Made by a program: the position numbers and the translations under genes
Notes under the pieces: model-generated
What the model was told of the DNA's origin: nothing
The model's input: the letters and a program-made list of their open reading frames with translations, nothing else
The model's database searches: none
Shown here: positions 8,000 through 15,415 of the stretch, in pieces
How the letters are laid out: every line of letters starts with the position of its first letter
How positions within the stretch are numbered: the first letter of the stretch is position 1
NCBI GenBank assembly: GCA_965203505.1
Contig: OZ241880.1
Location: forward strand, 1,860,001 to 1,924,000
Reading direction: 5' to 3'
Source of the DNA: Bin127 sp965203505
Lineage (GTDB): Bacteria; Chloroflexota; Dehalococcoidia; Lucifugimonadales; Lucifugimonadaceae
DNA: 64,000 nt

Positions 8000-8923
8000 T
8001 TGTTAGCGGTTCAATTGTCGCACATCGACCTGAGTTGCCCGTTGTTCATACCGGGGAATCGGGCGGATATGCTAGGAAAGGCGGCTCGGTTTTCGCCGAC
8101 GGCTTACGTTCCTGATTTGGAGGATTCAGTGCCTGCGGGCAACAAGGCGGAGGCGCGAGAGGTTACGGCCGATGCCCTTCCGGCGTTGTGTGTCCTTGGG
8201 AAACCGGTTGTGCCGCGGGTCAACTCGCTTAGGACTGGCCTTACGGAAGAAGATCTTCGGGCCGTCATTGGTCCGCACGTGGTTGCGATCAGCATCGGCA
8301 AGATCTCGTCATCAGAAGACATCGATGTCGTTGATGAAATGATCTCCGTTTTGGAGAATGAGCGCAGTTTGAAATTGGGCTCCATCGGCATACTCCCTTG
8401 GTTGGAGACGGCGAGTGCGATCGTTCATGCTTTTGCGATATGCGCTGCTTCGGACCGAGTGCGATGGGTTGCATTTGGTGCCGAGGACTACAGTGCCGAT
8501 ATGGGTATCGGCAGGGAGGTCGATGTTGAAGATGCGGACGTTGGAAGTATCGAGGAATACGGCGAAGCTTCGTTGTTGTATGCGAGGTCGGCAGTGGCGG
8601 TCGCTGCGAGAGCGGCCGGCGTAGAGCCGCTGGACACGCCTTACGTGAAGTTCCGGGACCCAGACGGCTTGCGGCGGGAAGCGGGGTTGGCGAAGAGACT
8701 TGGTTACACCGGGAAATTTGCGATCCATCCAGCGCAGATCGAGGTAATCGAAGAGGTGTTCTCCCCTTCTGAGCAGGAAGTAACTCGGGCGAAGCGGGTG
8801 CTCGAAGCGGCGCGTGTCGCTGAGTTAGAGGGTCACGGCAGTGCTTCTTTGGATGGCGAGATGATTGATGCGCCAGTGGTGGCGAGGGCGCGGAATGTGT
8901 TGGATTCGCTGTCTGAACGGTGA
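8000..8923 (+). CDS. HpcH/HpaI aldolase, CitE-like malyl/citramalyl-CoA lyase
   Basis: A 307-residue TIM-barrel lyase of the HpcH/HpaI-citrate lyase beta family. Typical motifs are LFIPGNRADMLGKA, the metal-site YVPDLEDSV, the late barrel motif AFGAEDYSADMG and GKFAIHPAQI. Such enzymes cleave or form malyl-CoA, beta-methylmalyl-CoA or citramalyl-CoA using Mg2+. The TTG start is supported by CAGGAGA at 7987-7993, six bases upstream. Downstream on the same strand come two membrane proteins and a MaoC hydratase. CitE plus MaoC is the pairing of malyl-CoA lyase and mesaconyl-CoA hydratase in the 3-hydroxypropionate and ethylmalonyl-CoA routes, but the substrate here is inference. Confidence 0.85.
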   Translation: MLAVQLSHIDLSCPLFIPGNRADMLGKAARFSPTAYVPDLEDSVPAGNKAEAREVTADALPALCVLGKPVVPRVNSLRTGLTEEDLRAVIGPHVVAISIGKISSSEDIDVVDEMISVLENERSLKLGSIGILPWLETASAIVHAFAICAASDRVRWVAFGAEDYSADMGIGREVDVEDADVGSIEEYGEASLLYARSAVAVAARAAGVEPLDTPYVKFRDPDGLRREAGLAKRLGYTGKFAIHPAQIEVIEEVFSPSEQEVTRAKRVLEAARVAELEGHGSASLDGEMIDAPVVARARNVLDSLSER

Positions 8924-8940
8924 TTTCAAGGATTTAGGGA

Positions 8941-9306
8941 TTGAAAGACGAAGACAGGCGTCCTGCGCTACCGTCTCTGAAGATCGTTTTGCTGGTATAT
9001 GGAGCGGTTGGCTTGATCGTATTGGGCATGTTCATCGTTGCTGATCAACGAGACAAGGCGATTAATCCTAGTTGCACTGATGCTCAAGTCGAGATCGATT
9101 TAAGCGATGTCGCGCCAGATAGCGAACTGAAGCTGTCCACACCTGATGGCGGAGTGTGCGTGGGGGATGTGGTCTACGAGGATGCGTCGCTGTGCCAAGA
9201 CGGCATCATGATATTCGAAACCGTGACGGATGGTGTTGACCGCGACTCCGTCCAGTTCAGATTGGCTGACTGTGCCTTGAGCGTGGAGAAGATCACGCGC
9301 AGGTGA
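8941..9306 (+). CDS. small single-pass membrane protein, unknown
   Basis: A 121-residue protein with one N-terminal membrane segment (LKIVLLVYGAVGLIVLGMFI, residues 13-32) and an acidic, probably extracytoplasmic domain with four cysteines (Cys45, 73, 84 and 109), which could form disulfides. It starts with TTG, with AAGGA eight bases upstream, 17 bases after the CitE-like gene, so it is probably in the same transcript. I do not recognise a family. Confidence 0.6.
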   Translation: MKDEDRRPALPSLKIVLLVYGAVGLIVLGMFIVADQRDKAINPSCTDAQVEIDLSDVAPDSELKLSTPDGGVCVGDVVYEDASLCQDGIMIFETVTDGVDRDSVQFRLADCALSVEKITRR

Positions 9307-9331
9307 ATATCGAAGGTCAGGCAGAACGATC

Positions 9332-10270
9332 GTGAACCGGGAAGTTGAACGTGGTTTCGATGTAGGTCGCTGGTTGACGATCGCTGTTGCGGTTGCGTAC
9401 GCTGCGACGTTCTTACTCGTGAGAATCACAGGAGAATTGACCACGTCCAGCGTCGATCTTCGACGATTGATTCTGGACTTGATCTGGGCATTGTCCTGGG
9501 GTTGGTTCCTTGCGAACGCGGTGCGGGTGCTTGACACAATGAAACCGTCCGTTTCTAGGATCGTCGCCTTGGGGTTGTTCGGATTCGTCGCCGTTTGGTT
9601 CAGTTCGATGCAATTGGATTCGGCTTTGGAGCGTGGCATTCGATTCGCCCCTCAAACCCTGAACTTGACTTTGTTGATATATGGCTTGGCGATGGGGACC
9701 ATCGCTCTGTTGAGCGTGTTTCGGCACGATCTGATCAGAAACCCTGGCGGTATCTTTGGCAGTGCCATAAGCTGGTTTTCCAACTTTCCCGATGCCCTGA
9801 GCGTTTTTAGATGGTTGCTTCGGCTTCTCGCCCATCCCTTCCGCAGCGTTAGACGCGACCCGATTCGTTGGAGCGCTATCGCTGCTGCGGTGATCTGGCC
9901 TACGATCTCCGTTTTCTCCTTCCCTGCCCTGCTCGTTCAGGCGATAGCCATTACCTGTGTGATCAGGTACGCGGATACTTACGAGGGGGGGCGAATCATC
10001 CGGATCGCTGGATTGGCACTCGCGACGGGCTTCGTCTGGTTCAACTTCGTGGTGACAGTCCCGTTCGAACCGTTGCCGATCGCCTGGTTGGGGCCGTCAC
10101 TCGTGCTTTGGACGGGGTCTGCCGTTACAGCGATGTTCAGGCCTCTTGCGAGTCAGGACGATACCGCAACTTCCTACGATGCTCTAGCATCTCCTTTGGA
10201 CGGAGCATCAGACTTGAGCGACGAATCGGTATCAGAAGTAAACGAGAACGAATGGAGTGAAACGAAATGA
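9332..10270 (+). CDS. multi-pass membrane protein, unknown
   Basis: A 312-residue hydrophobic protein with about seven predicted membrane segments (for example residues 15-31, 47-63, 77-92, 108-128 and three between 180 and 265) and an acidic Ser/Asp-rich C-terminal tail. It starts with GTG. Its stop overlaps the start of the MaoC gene by four bases (ATGA, 10267-10270), so the two are translationally coupled. No transporter or enzyme signature was recognised. The coupling suggests a membrane role linked to CoA-ester metabolism, but that is inference. Confidence 0.6.
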   Translation: MNREVERGFDVGRWLTIAVAVAYAATFLLVRITGELTTSSVDLRRLILDLIWALSWGWFLANAVRVLDTMKPSVSRIVALGLFGFVAVWFSSMQLDSALERGIRFAPQTLNLTLLIYGLAMGTIALLSVFRHDLIRNPGGIFGSAISWFSNFPDALSVFRWLLRLLAHPFRSVRRDPIRWSAIAAAVIWPTISVFSFPALLVQAIAITCVIRYADTYEGGRIIRIAGLALATGFVWFNFVVTVPFEPLPIAWLGPSLVLWTGSAVTAMFRPLASQDDTATSYDALASPLDGASDLSDESVSEVNENEWSETK

Positions 10271-10779
10271 CGGCTCACGCTACAGATAGCTTTGGACGGT
10301 TCTTCGAGGATTTCGAGGTCGGCGATGTGTATCGGAACTGGCCGGGCAGAACGATCTCGGAGGCTGACGACACTTGGTTTTCGTTGCTGACACAGAACCA
10401 GAACCCGGTGCACATCGATGCGAGCTACTCAGAGAAGCACACTGTCCATGAGCAGTGTCTGGTGAACGGTATCTTGGTGTTTGCGATCGTGATCGGTCAG
10501 TGTGTGCCTAGCGTCTCGGGGCGCGGTGGCGTCGCTTTGGAATACGAGAAGATCGTTCATGAGGCGCCGACTTTTCATGGCGACACGATCTACTCGGAAG
10601 CGAAGGTGATCGACAAATGGGAGTCGTCCAAGGGGGACCGAGGCGTGGTGCAGGTCGATTGCTTCGGTTATAACCAGCGGAATGAGCGGGTTCTTTCGGT
10701 TCGGAGGAAATTGTTAGTGCCGAAGAGGAATCATCCGACGCTGGGTGAGAAGGCGGAGTTTTTTCCGGATGTGGATTAG
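10267..10779 (+). CDS. MaoC family hydratase/dehydratase
   Basis: A 170-residue hot-dog-fold hydratase of the MaoC type. The N-terminal FFEDFEVGDVYRNWPGRTISEAD and the hydratase motif region TQNQNPVHIDASY (catalytic Asp/His) are plain near residues 13-56, followed by VNGILVFAIVIG. This subgroup includes mesaconyl-CoA/beta-methylmalyl-CoA dehydratases and enoyl-CoA hydratases. It closes a four-gene run that begins with the CitE-like lyase, so the two enzymes probably act on the same CoA-ester pathway. A weak hairpin with arms GTGTGG/CCACAC follows the stop at 10781-10804. Confidence 0.85.
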   Translation: MTAHATDSFGRFFEDFEVGDVYRNWPGRTISEADDTWFSLLTQNQNPVHIDASYSEKHTVHEQCLVNGILVFAIVIGQCVPSVSGRGGVALEYEKIVHEAPTFHGDTIYSEAKVIDKWESSKGDRGVVQVDCFGYNQRNERVLSVRRKLLVPKRNHPTLGEKAEFFPDVD

Positions 10780-10896
10780 TGTGTGGGCTCTGGCCTGACC
10801 ACACGCATTTGGTCGTCGGCGTCGATTACTGGGACTGTTGTGGTTTTCGCCAATCGCGTTTTCGATATTGATACATATGTAGTATGATGCATTTCT

Positions 10897-11418
10897 ATGA
10901 CTTCAGAAATCATCGGGGCTGAGCGCGATGGCGCGCCGAGGGAGCGAAGATCGCGCCGAGTTCCGGAACCTAGGATGTCGCTTTGGAGCGTTCCAGCACG
11001 CTGGGCTGGAGCATTTTTCGTGTTGCTGGTGGCACAAGGAGCGTTTTTGGTTGGGACGCAGGCATGGCGCACGACTGTTAACGTCTCCGATTCGCACGTC
11101 GTTGATACAGTAATGTCTATAGCTCTGGTTGCGGCACCGCTGCTAGTTGTTGCCGGGATCGTGAGCATGATTGAATTGGAGGTCGCGTTGACACTCTCAG
11201 CATGGTTCGAATGGTGGCGTCAGAAGCGAGAGGAAGAGAAGTTTCAGGCTGGATTGGAACAAGGCATCGCGAAAGGGAGATTAGAAGGGATCGCGATAGG
11301 TCGAAGGTTACAGCGCGAAGATCCGCGCGGGAAAACAGATAGTAAGGCTGAGAGCAATGGTGACGGGCGCCCGCCGGAAGCGTTACAACGGGGTTCGAAG
11401 CGCAACCCGTACCTTTAA
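10897..11418 (+). CDS. membrane protein with charged C-terminal helix, unknown
   Basis: A 173-residue protein with a basic N-terminus, two membrane segments (about residues 36-56 and 70-92) and a cytoplasmic, highly charged coiled-coil-like tail (WWRQKREEEKFQAGLEQG, then repeats of GIAKGR/GIAIGR). The ATG follows a plausible -10 region (TATGAT, around 10880) in a 117-base gap after the MaoC gene. No family was recognised; the repeated G-I-A-x-G-R pattern is the main visible feature. Confidence 0.55.
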   Translation: MTSEIIGAERDGAPRERRSRRVPEPRMSLWSVPARWAGAFFVLLVAQGAFLVGTQAWRTTVNVSDSHVVDTVMSIALVAAPLLVVAGIVSMIELEVALTLSAWFEWWRQKREEEKFQAGLEQGIAKGRLEGIAIGRRLQREDPRGKTDSKAESNGDGRPPEALQRGSKRNPYL

Positions 11419-11462
11419 TTGACAATCTCCGTTTCAGAGATTTAATATCGAGTCGATACCTT

Positions 11463-11497
11463 GTTTTGTGGCGCCGATCCCATGTGGCGCTCAAAAC
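11463..11497 (+). promoter_or_regulatory. hairpin in the thrC leader
   Basis: GTTTTG at 11463-11468 pairs with CAAAAC at 11492-11497, and GCGCC at 11471-11475 with GGCGC at 11486-11490. This makes a two-part stem about 130 bases before the thrC start. No T-run follows, so it is not a classical terminator. It may be a leader structure or the 3' end of the previous transcript. No known riboswitch consensus was recognised. Confidence 0.35.
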
Positions 11498-11627
11498 AGT
11501 CGGTGAATCAGCGAGCTTAGGATCACAAAGCTGCTGCTGTCACTCCCGGCACGGGTTTACCCTCACAAAGGTTCCCATGCGCAGGTGATATGACAGGCAT
11601 CAGCGCAAAATCAAGGAACTACCGCCC

Positions 11628-12854
11628 GTGCCATATGTAAACGGTCTTGGCTGCAAGGAATGCGACGCCGAATTCCCTATCGAGCCGCTCTACGTCTGCG
11701 ATTTTTGCTTCGGGCCGCTTGAGGTTTCCTACGACTACGACGCGGTGAGTCGTTCGATTAGTCGGGAATCTATCGAGCGAGGGCCTGCCACATTATGGCG
11801 CTATGCCGACCTGCTCCCGGCTGATCCCGCCAATGCGGTGGATATCGGCGCTGGTTTGACACCGCTCATCAAGGCTGACAACCTCGGTGAAGTACTGGGT
11901 CTGGACAACCTTTGGATCAAGAACGACACGGCTAACCCCACGCACTCTTTCAAGGACCGCGTGGTATCTGTCGCCGCGACCAAGACGGTGGAGTTTGGTT
12001 TCGATACGCTGGCATGCCCTTCGACGGGCAACTTGGCTGGCGCGACGGCAGCACACGGTCGCAAGGCGAAGCTCAACACGATGGTGTTCGTGCCGCACAA
12101 TCTGGAACGGGCGAAGATCAATATGGCGGCGATTTTCGGCTCTGTGATTCTGGTGCGCGGCAACTACGACGATGTAAACCGTCTTTGCAGCGAGCTTGCT
12201 GACGAGCGCCGTTGGGCGTTTGTGAATGTGAATATGCGTCCGTACTACTCTGAGGGCAGTAAATCGTTGGGCTTTGAAGTTGCAGAGCAGCTCGGTTGGC
12301 GTGCTCCGAGACATATTGTTGTGCCGGTGGCTTCGGGTTCGTTGCTTACCAAGGTTTGGAAGGGTTTGCGTGAGTTTACGGCGCTCGGGCTGATTGAGGA
12401 TGCTGAGACATCGATGCATGTGGCGCAGGCCGAAGGATGCGCACCAGTTGCGATTGCCGTGCGGGAGGGTCAAACGCACCCGCGTCCAGTGGTGCCGAAC
12501 ACGATCGCCAAATCGCTGGCTATAGGCAACCCGGCGGATGGATACTACTCGGCAAAGGTGACGACGGAATCGGGTGGTAAAGGTTGTATCGTGCCAGAGG
12601 AGGATGTTGCGGCAGGGATTCGTTTGCTGGCGGAGACCGAGGGCATCTTCGCGGAGACGGCCGGCGGCGTGGTGATTTCGGCACTGAAGCAGTTGGCTGA
12701 TAGCGGCGCGATTCAGCGGGATGAGGAAACGGTCGCATTGATCACGGGCAGCGGTTTGAAGACGATGGATGCAGTGGAGGATGAGATTCGGGTAACGACG
12801 ATTGATGCCGATGTGAGGTCGTTTGACGAGATGATGATGGGCGCGGTGGCGTGA
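11628..12854 (+). CDS. thrC: threonine synthase
   Basis: A 408-residue PLP enzyme that converts O-phosphohomoserine to threonine. The N-terminal zinc-ribbon-like region has C9, C12, C24 and C27; the PLP lysine is K109 in NPTHSFKDR; the phosphate loop is in SGGKG and SGSLLTK, and ITGSGLKTMD is the C-terminal cofactor region. It starts with GTG, with AAGGA ten bases upstream. Its last 135 bp (12720-12854) recur at 13452-13586 with 12 base changes, on the far side of the hicAB pair. The family could also include cysteine-synthase-like relatives, but the motifs fit ThrC well. Confidence 0.92.
   Translation: MPYVNGLGCKECDAEFPIEPLYVCDFCFGPLEVSYDYDAVSRSISRESIERGPATLWRYADLLPADPANAVDIGAGLTPLIKADNLGEVLGLDNLWIKNDTANPTHSFKDRVVSVAATKTVEFGFDTLACPSTGNLAGATAAHGRKAKLNTMVFVPHNLERAKINMAAIFGSVILVRGNYDDVNRLCSELADERRWAFVNVNMRPYYSEGSKSLGFEVAEQLGWRAPRHIVVPVASGSLLTKVWKGLREFTALGLIEDAETSMHVAQAEGCAPVAIAVREGQTHPRPVVPNTIAKSLAIGNPADGYYSAKVTTESGGKGCIVPEEDVAAGIRLLAETEGIFAETAGGVVISALKQLADSGAIQRDEETVALITGSGLKTMDAVEDEIRVTTIDADVRSFDEMMMGAVA
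12720..12854 (+). repeat. thrC 3' end, copy 1 of 135-bp direct repeat
   Basis: The final 135 bp of the intact threonine synthase gene. It matches 13452-13586 at 123 of 135 positions with no gaps (constant offset of 732 bases). The first 52 bases are identical; differences lie after that and are mostly synonymous. Confidence 0.95.
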
Positions 12855-12898
12855 CTACCGGCAAAGCTGTTGCATTGGCGATTCGAAGCGTTTAGGCT

Positions 12899-13099
12899 GT
12901 GCCTAAGGTCCGAGAGGCGATTCGCATCGTCGAACGTAATGGGTGGCGGTTGTCGCGGACTCGCGGGAGTCACCGGATTTACAAACATCCGGAAAAGAGC
13001 GGTGCTGTTGTGATCGCAGGGCACCCGAGTGACGACGTGGCCAAAGGTACTTGGCTGAATATACTGAGACAAGCAGGACTACGGGGGACGAACAGATGA
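12899..13099 (+). CDS. hicA: HicA-type mRNA interferase toxin
   Basis: A 66-residue protein with the HicA double-stranded RNA-binding-like fold. The catalytic His is H25 in RTRGSHRIYKHP, and the segment VVIAGHPSDDVAKGTWLNILRQAG completes the family pattern. HicA toxins cleave mRNA until blocked by HicB. It starts with GTG and no strong ribosome binding site is seen. The partner antitoxin follows with a four-base overlap (ATGA at 13096-13099). The pair lies between two copies of the threonine synthase 3' end, which suggests that it arrived as a small insertion. Confidence 0.88.
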   Translation: MPKVREAIRIVERNGWRLSRTRGSHRIYKHPEKSGAVVIAGHPSDDVAKGTWLNILRQAGLRGTNR

Positions 13100-13437
13100 A
13101 GCTAAAGTATGCGGTTGTCTTTGAACAGACTCCCAACAATTATTCTGCCTATCCGCCAGATTTGCCGGGTTGCATCAGCACGGGCAAGACTTGGAGCGAC
13201 ATCCATGAGATGATTCGTGAGTCCATCAGGCTTCATCTCGAATCTACGGTTGAAGACGGCGAGCCGTTGTGCAAACCGCAGATGTCGTTGGAAGAAGCGA
13301 TGGCGCAACACTGCCAGAATCTTATGGAATCTAAGGAGATTTTGACCGATCTCGGAGACGACGAACCCACGTTATCAACCACCTTCGAGATGGTCGAGGT
13401 AGAGGTTACTTTCCGTCCGGCAGAAGCGATGGTCTGA
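13096..13437 (+). CDS. hicB: HicB-type antitoxin
   Basis: A 113-residue antitoxin with the partial RNase H-like HicB fold: KYAVVFEQTPNNYSAYPPDLPGC, the family pattern for binding and masking HicA, then DIHEMIRESIRLHLES. The ATG at 13096 overlaps the hicA stop and has GGGGGA upstream; the longer frame from 13051 lies inside hicA. The C-terminal part (residues 80-113) is acidic and lacks an obvious helix-turn-helix or ribbon-helix-helix, so autorepression is uncertain. Confidence 0.88.
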   Translation: MKLKYAVVFEQTPNNYSAYPPDLPGCISTGKTWSDIHEMIRESIRLHLESTVEDGEPLCKPQMSLEEAMAQHCQNLMESKEILTDLGDDEPTLSTTFEMVEVEVTFRPAEAMV

Positions 13438-13451
13438 AACCCTGAAGCCGT

Positions 13452-13586
13452 GATGAGGAAACGGTCGCATTGATCACGGGCAGCGGTTTGAAGACGATGG
13501 ATGCCGTGGAGGACTCGATCCGGGTAACTACGATTGACGCGGATGTGAGGTCGTTTGACGAGATGGTTATGGGTGCGGTGGCTTGA
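13452..13586 (+). pseudogene. thrC 3' fragment, copy 2 of 135-bp direct repeat
   Basis: This stretch still encodes the last 44 residues of threonine synthase in frame to a TGA stop, but has no start or upstream part. It is 91% identical to the end of the intact gene. Nearly all 12 differences are silent; the coded changes are Glu to Ser and Met to Val. It ends 67 bases before the Type III mod gene. It is either the original gene end displaced by a hicAB insertion or an arriving copy from a related strain. Confidence 0.9.
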
Positions 13587-13591
13587 TGAAC

Positions 13592-13620
13592 TTGCCATGA
13601 ACACTAGACTCGGTTAAGAT
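13592..13620 (+). promoter_or_regulatory. sigma70-like promoter of the mod gene
   Basis: TTGCCA at 13592-13597 and TAAGAT at 13615-13620 are separated by exactly 17 bases, close to the sigma70 consensus. The mod start is 33 bases further on, with GAGG seven bases before the GTG. The -35 box starts five bases after the thrC fragment ends, so the promoter lies at the edge of the duplicated segment. Confidence 0.5.
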
Positions 13621-13653
13621 ACAGATTCGCAAAAGATCAAGCGAGGTGCGTCG

Positions 13654-15395
13654 GTGCCGTCCCTGGAGTTCAAGGGGAAGCAACACATATACGCGCACCA
13701 CCTTACGGTGCCGTACCGGCCGCTGAAACCCGATCCCTCGAAGTCGATTACTAGAACGGTTGTGCAAAATGGGGGGGGCAAGCGGCTGAGCCATCTGTAC
13801 CAGACGGCAACCTCATCATCCACGGCGACAATCTGCACGCCTTAAAGGCGCTACTGCCCCGCTACGCCGGACGTATCAAGTGCATATACATCGATCCGCC
13901 GTACAACACGGGAAGTCAGGCGTGGGTCTACAACGATAACGTCAACAGTCCGTTGATGCAGCAGTGGTTGGCTGAGAACAAACCCGTCGATGGTGAAGAC
14001 TTGGAGCGGCACGACAAGTGGCTTTGCATGATGTGGCCACGTCTGCAACTTCTGCGAGAGTTGCTATCAGACGACGGCGTGATATTCGTCTCAATCGATG
14101 ACCACGAGCAATGGCGATTGCTAGGTCTGCTAGAGGACATTTTCGGTGAGCATAACTTCATTGACACCCTGATACACGTGCAAAATCGTGGCGCAGTTTC
14201 AGGTCGATTCTTGCGTGAAGTGAATGAATTTGTCCATGTTTTTGCCAAAGATGCTGGACTGATTTCGTTTGGCCGCTTCGTCAAAGAAGCACCTTCTGGA
14301 GGATGGAGCAATGATGAATTTGGTTCTTATCGCCTTGGTGCCAACTTGGTACGTATCGGACTTAGCGGAACGCCCGCGGATCGGCCTAATCTCTACTTTC
14401 CAATTTATGTCTCCGAAAACGGAGATATTCAAACAGAACGTCGATCTTCATCCGACGTTGAAGTAGTCCCTACCGATGGGGATGGTGAACCTGCCGTATG
14501 GAGATGGAGTCGCGAAAAAGTCAACAGCGAATCATACAACCTGCTCGTAAAGCCTCACCGTAGGACAACATATCAATTCCAAATCAAGATTCGCCCTGAT
14601 ATGGAGGACAATGCTTTCACCGAGAAGCCATCGTCACTGTGGGATAAACCCAGTTACTCAGCGGCAACTGGTACCAACGCGGTCAAGAACCTGTTTGCGG
14701 GCGAACGCAAATTCGACTTCCCTAAATCGGTTCCGTTCGTCACTGACTTGATCCGTTTCGCCAACGTCGGCCCCGACGACATCGTTCTGGACTCGTTTGC
14801 CGGCAGTGGTACCACCGCTCACGCGGTGCTTTCATTGAACGCTGAAGATGATGGCAATCGCAAGTTCATCCTTGCCGAGTGCGAAGATTACGCTGATTCG
14901 ATCACAGCTGAACGCGTTAGACAGGTGATTAAAGGGGTTACAGGTGCCCGCGATCAGACGTTACGTGAAGGATTAGGTGGCGAGTTCACATATTGCGAAC
15001 TGGGGGATCCAATCTCGATTGAAGGGATGCTGAACGGTGAACTGCCACCCTACCGTGACATTGCAAGTATGGCGATCCATAATGCGACTGGCTTGGCCCC
15101 GAATGACATCCCTATCGAATACGATGGCGACCTCGGTTTTGTCTACGAATCGGAATGGACGCGCTTCCACTTGCTCTACCGGGCTGATGCCGAGTGGCTG
15201 CGCGGCGAGGACGGCGCACTCAACTCAGAGAAGGCGAACCGCATATCGAATGCCGCCATAAAGACCGAAAAGAATGCCGTTGTATTCGCTCCGTCGCGCT
15301 ACATGAGTCAACGCGACTTGACTGATCTCGGCATCACCTTCTGCCAACTGCCATACGACCTTACTGCTCCCCGCCTCAAGTCATTGCAGTCGTAA
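13654..15395 (+). CDS. mod: Type III R-M modification methyltransferase (Mod), frameshifted
   Basis: A site-specific adenine methyltransferase of the Type III Mod (beta) class. The 5' part is read from GTG 13654 to a run of eight Gs (13771-13778). After the run the homology continues one frame over: NLIIHGDNLHALKALLPRY, then the catalytic DPPYNTG and, near the C-terminus, the SAM motif DSFAGSGTTAHAVL. One more G (or two fewer) would restore a 580-residue protein with DPPY at residues 81-84. As it stands, translation from GTG stops at 13843-13845, and the downstream frame has only a TTG at 13953, after the catalytic motif. The gap may be a sequencing error in a homopolymer, a true mutation or a phase-variable switch. 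It is followed 20 bases later by the res gene. Confidence 0.85.
13771..13778 (+). repeat. G8 homopolymer at the mod frameshift
   Basis: Eight consecutive Gs follow AAAAT in codons 40-42 of mod. The frames before and after carry the two halves of one protein and join properly with nine (or six) Gs. Poly-G tracts near the 5' end of mod genes are a known slipped-strand switch in Type III systems. Confidence 0.8.
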
Positions 15396-15415
15396 CTCTT
15401 TCTGCGAGCCCCGCA

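Noticed and set aside
11419..11627. Known riboswitch or T-box upstream of threonine synthase
   Set aside because: A hairpin is present but no recognisable consensus (T-box TGGNACCGCG, SAM, lysine or others) was found.
13654..13845. Separate 63-residue gene before the methyltransferase
   Set aside because: Its sequence continues as the N-terminus of Mod when the G8 tract is corrected, so it is a fragment of mod.
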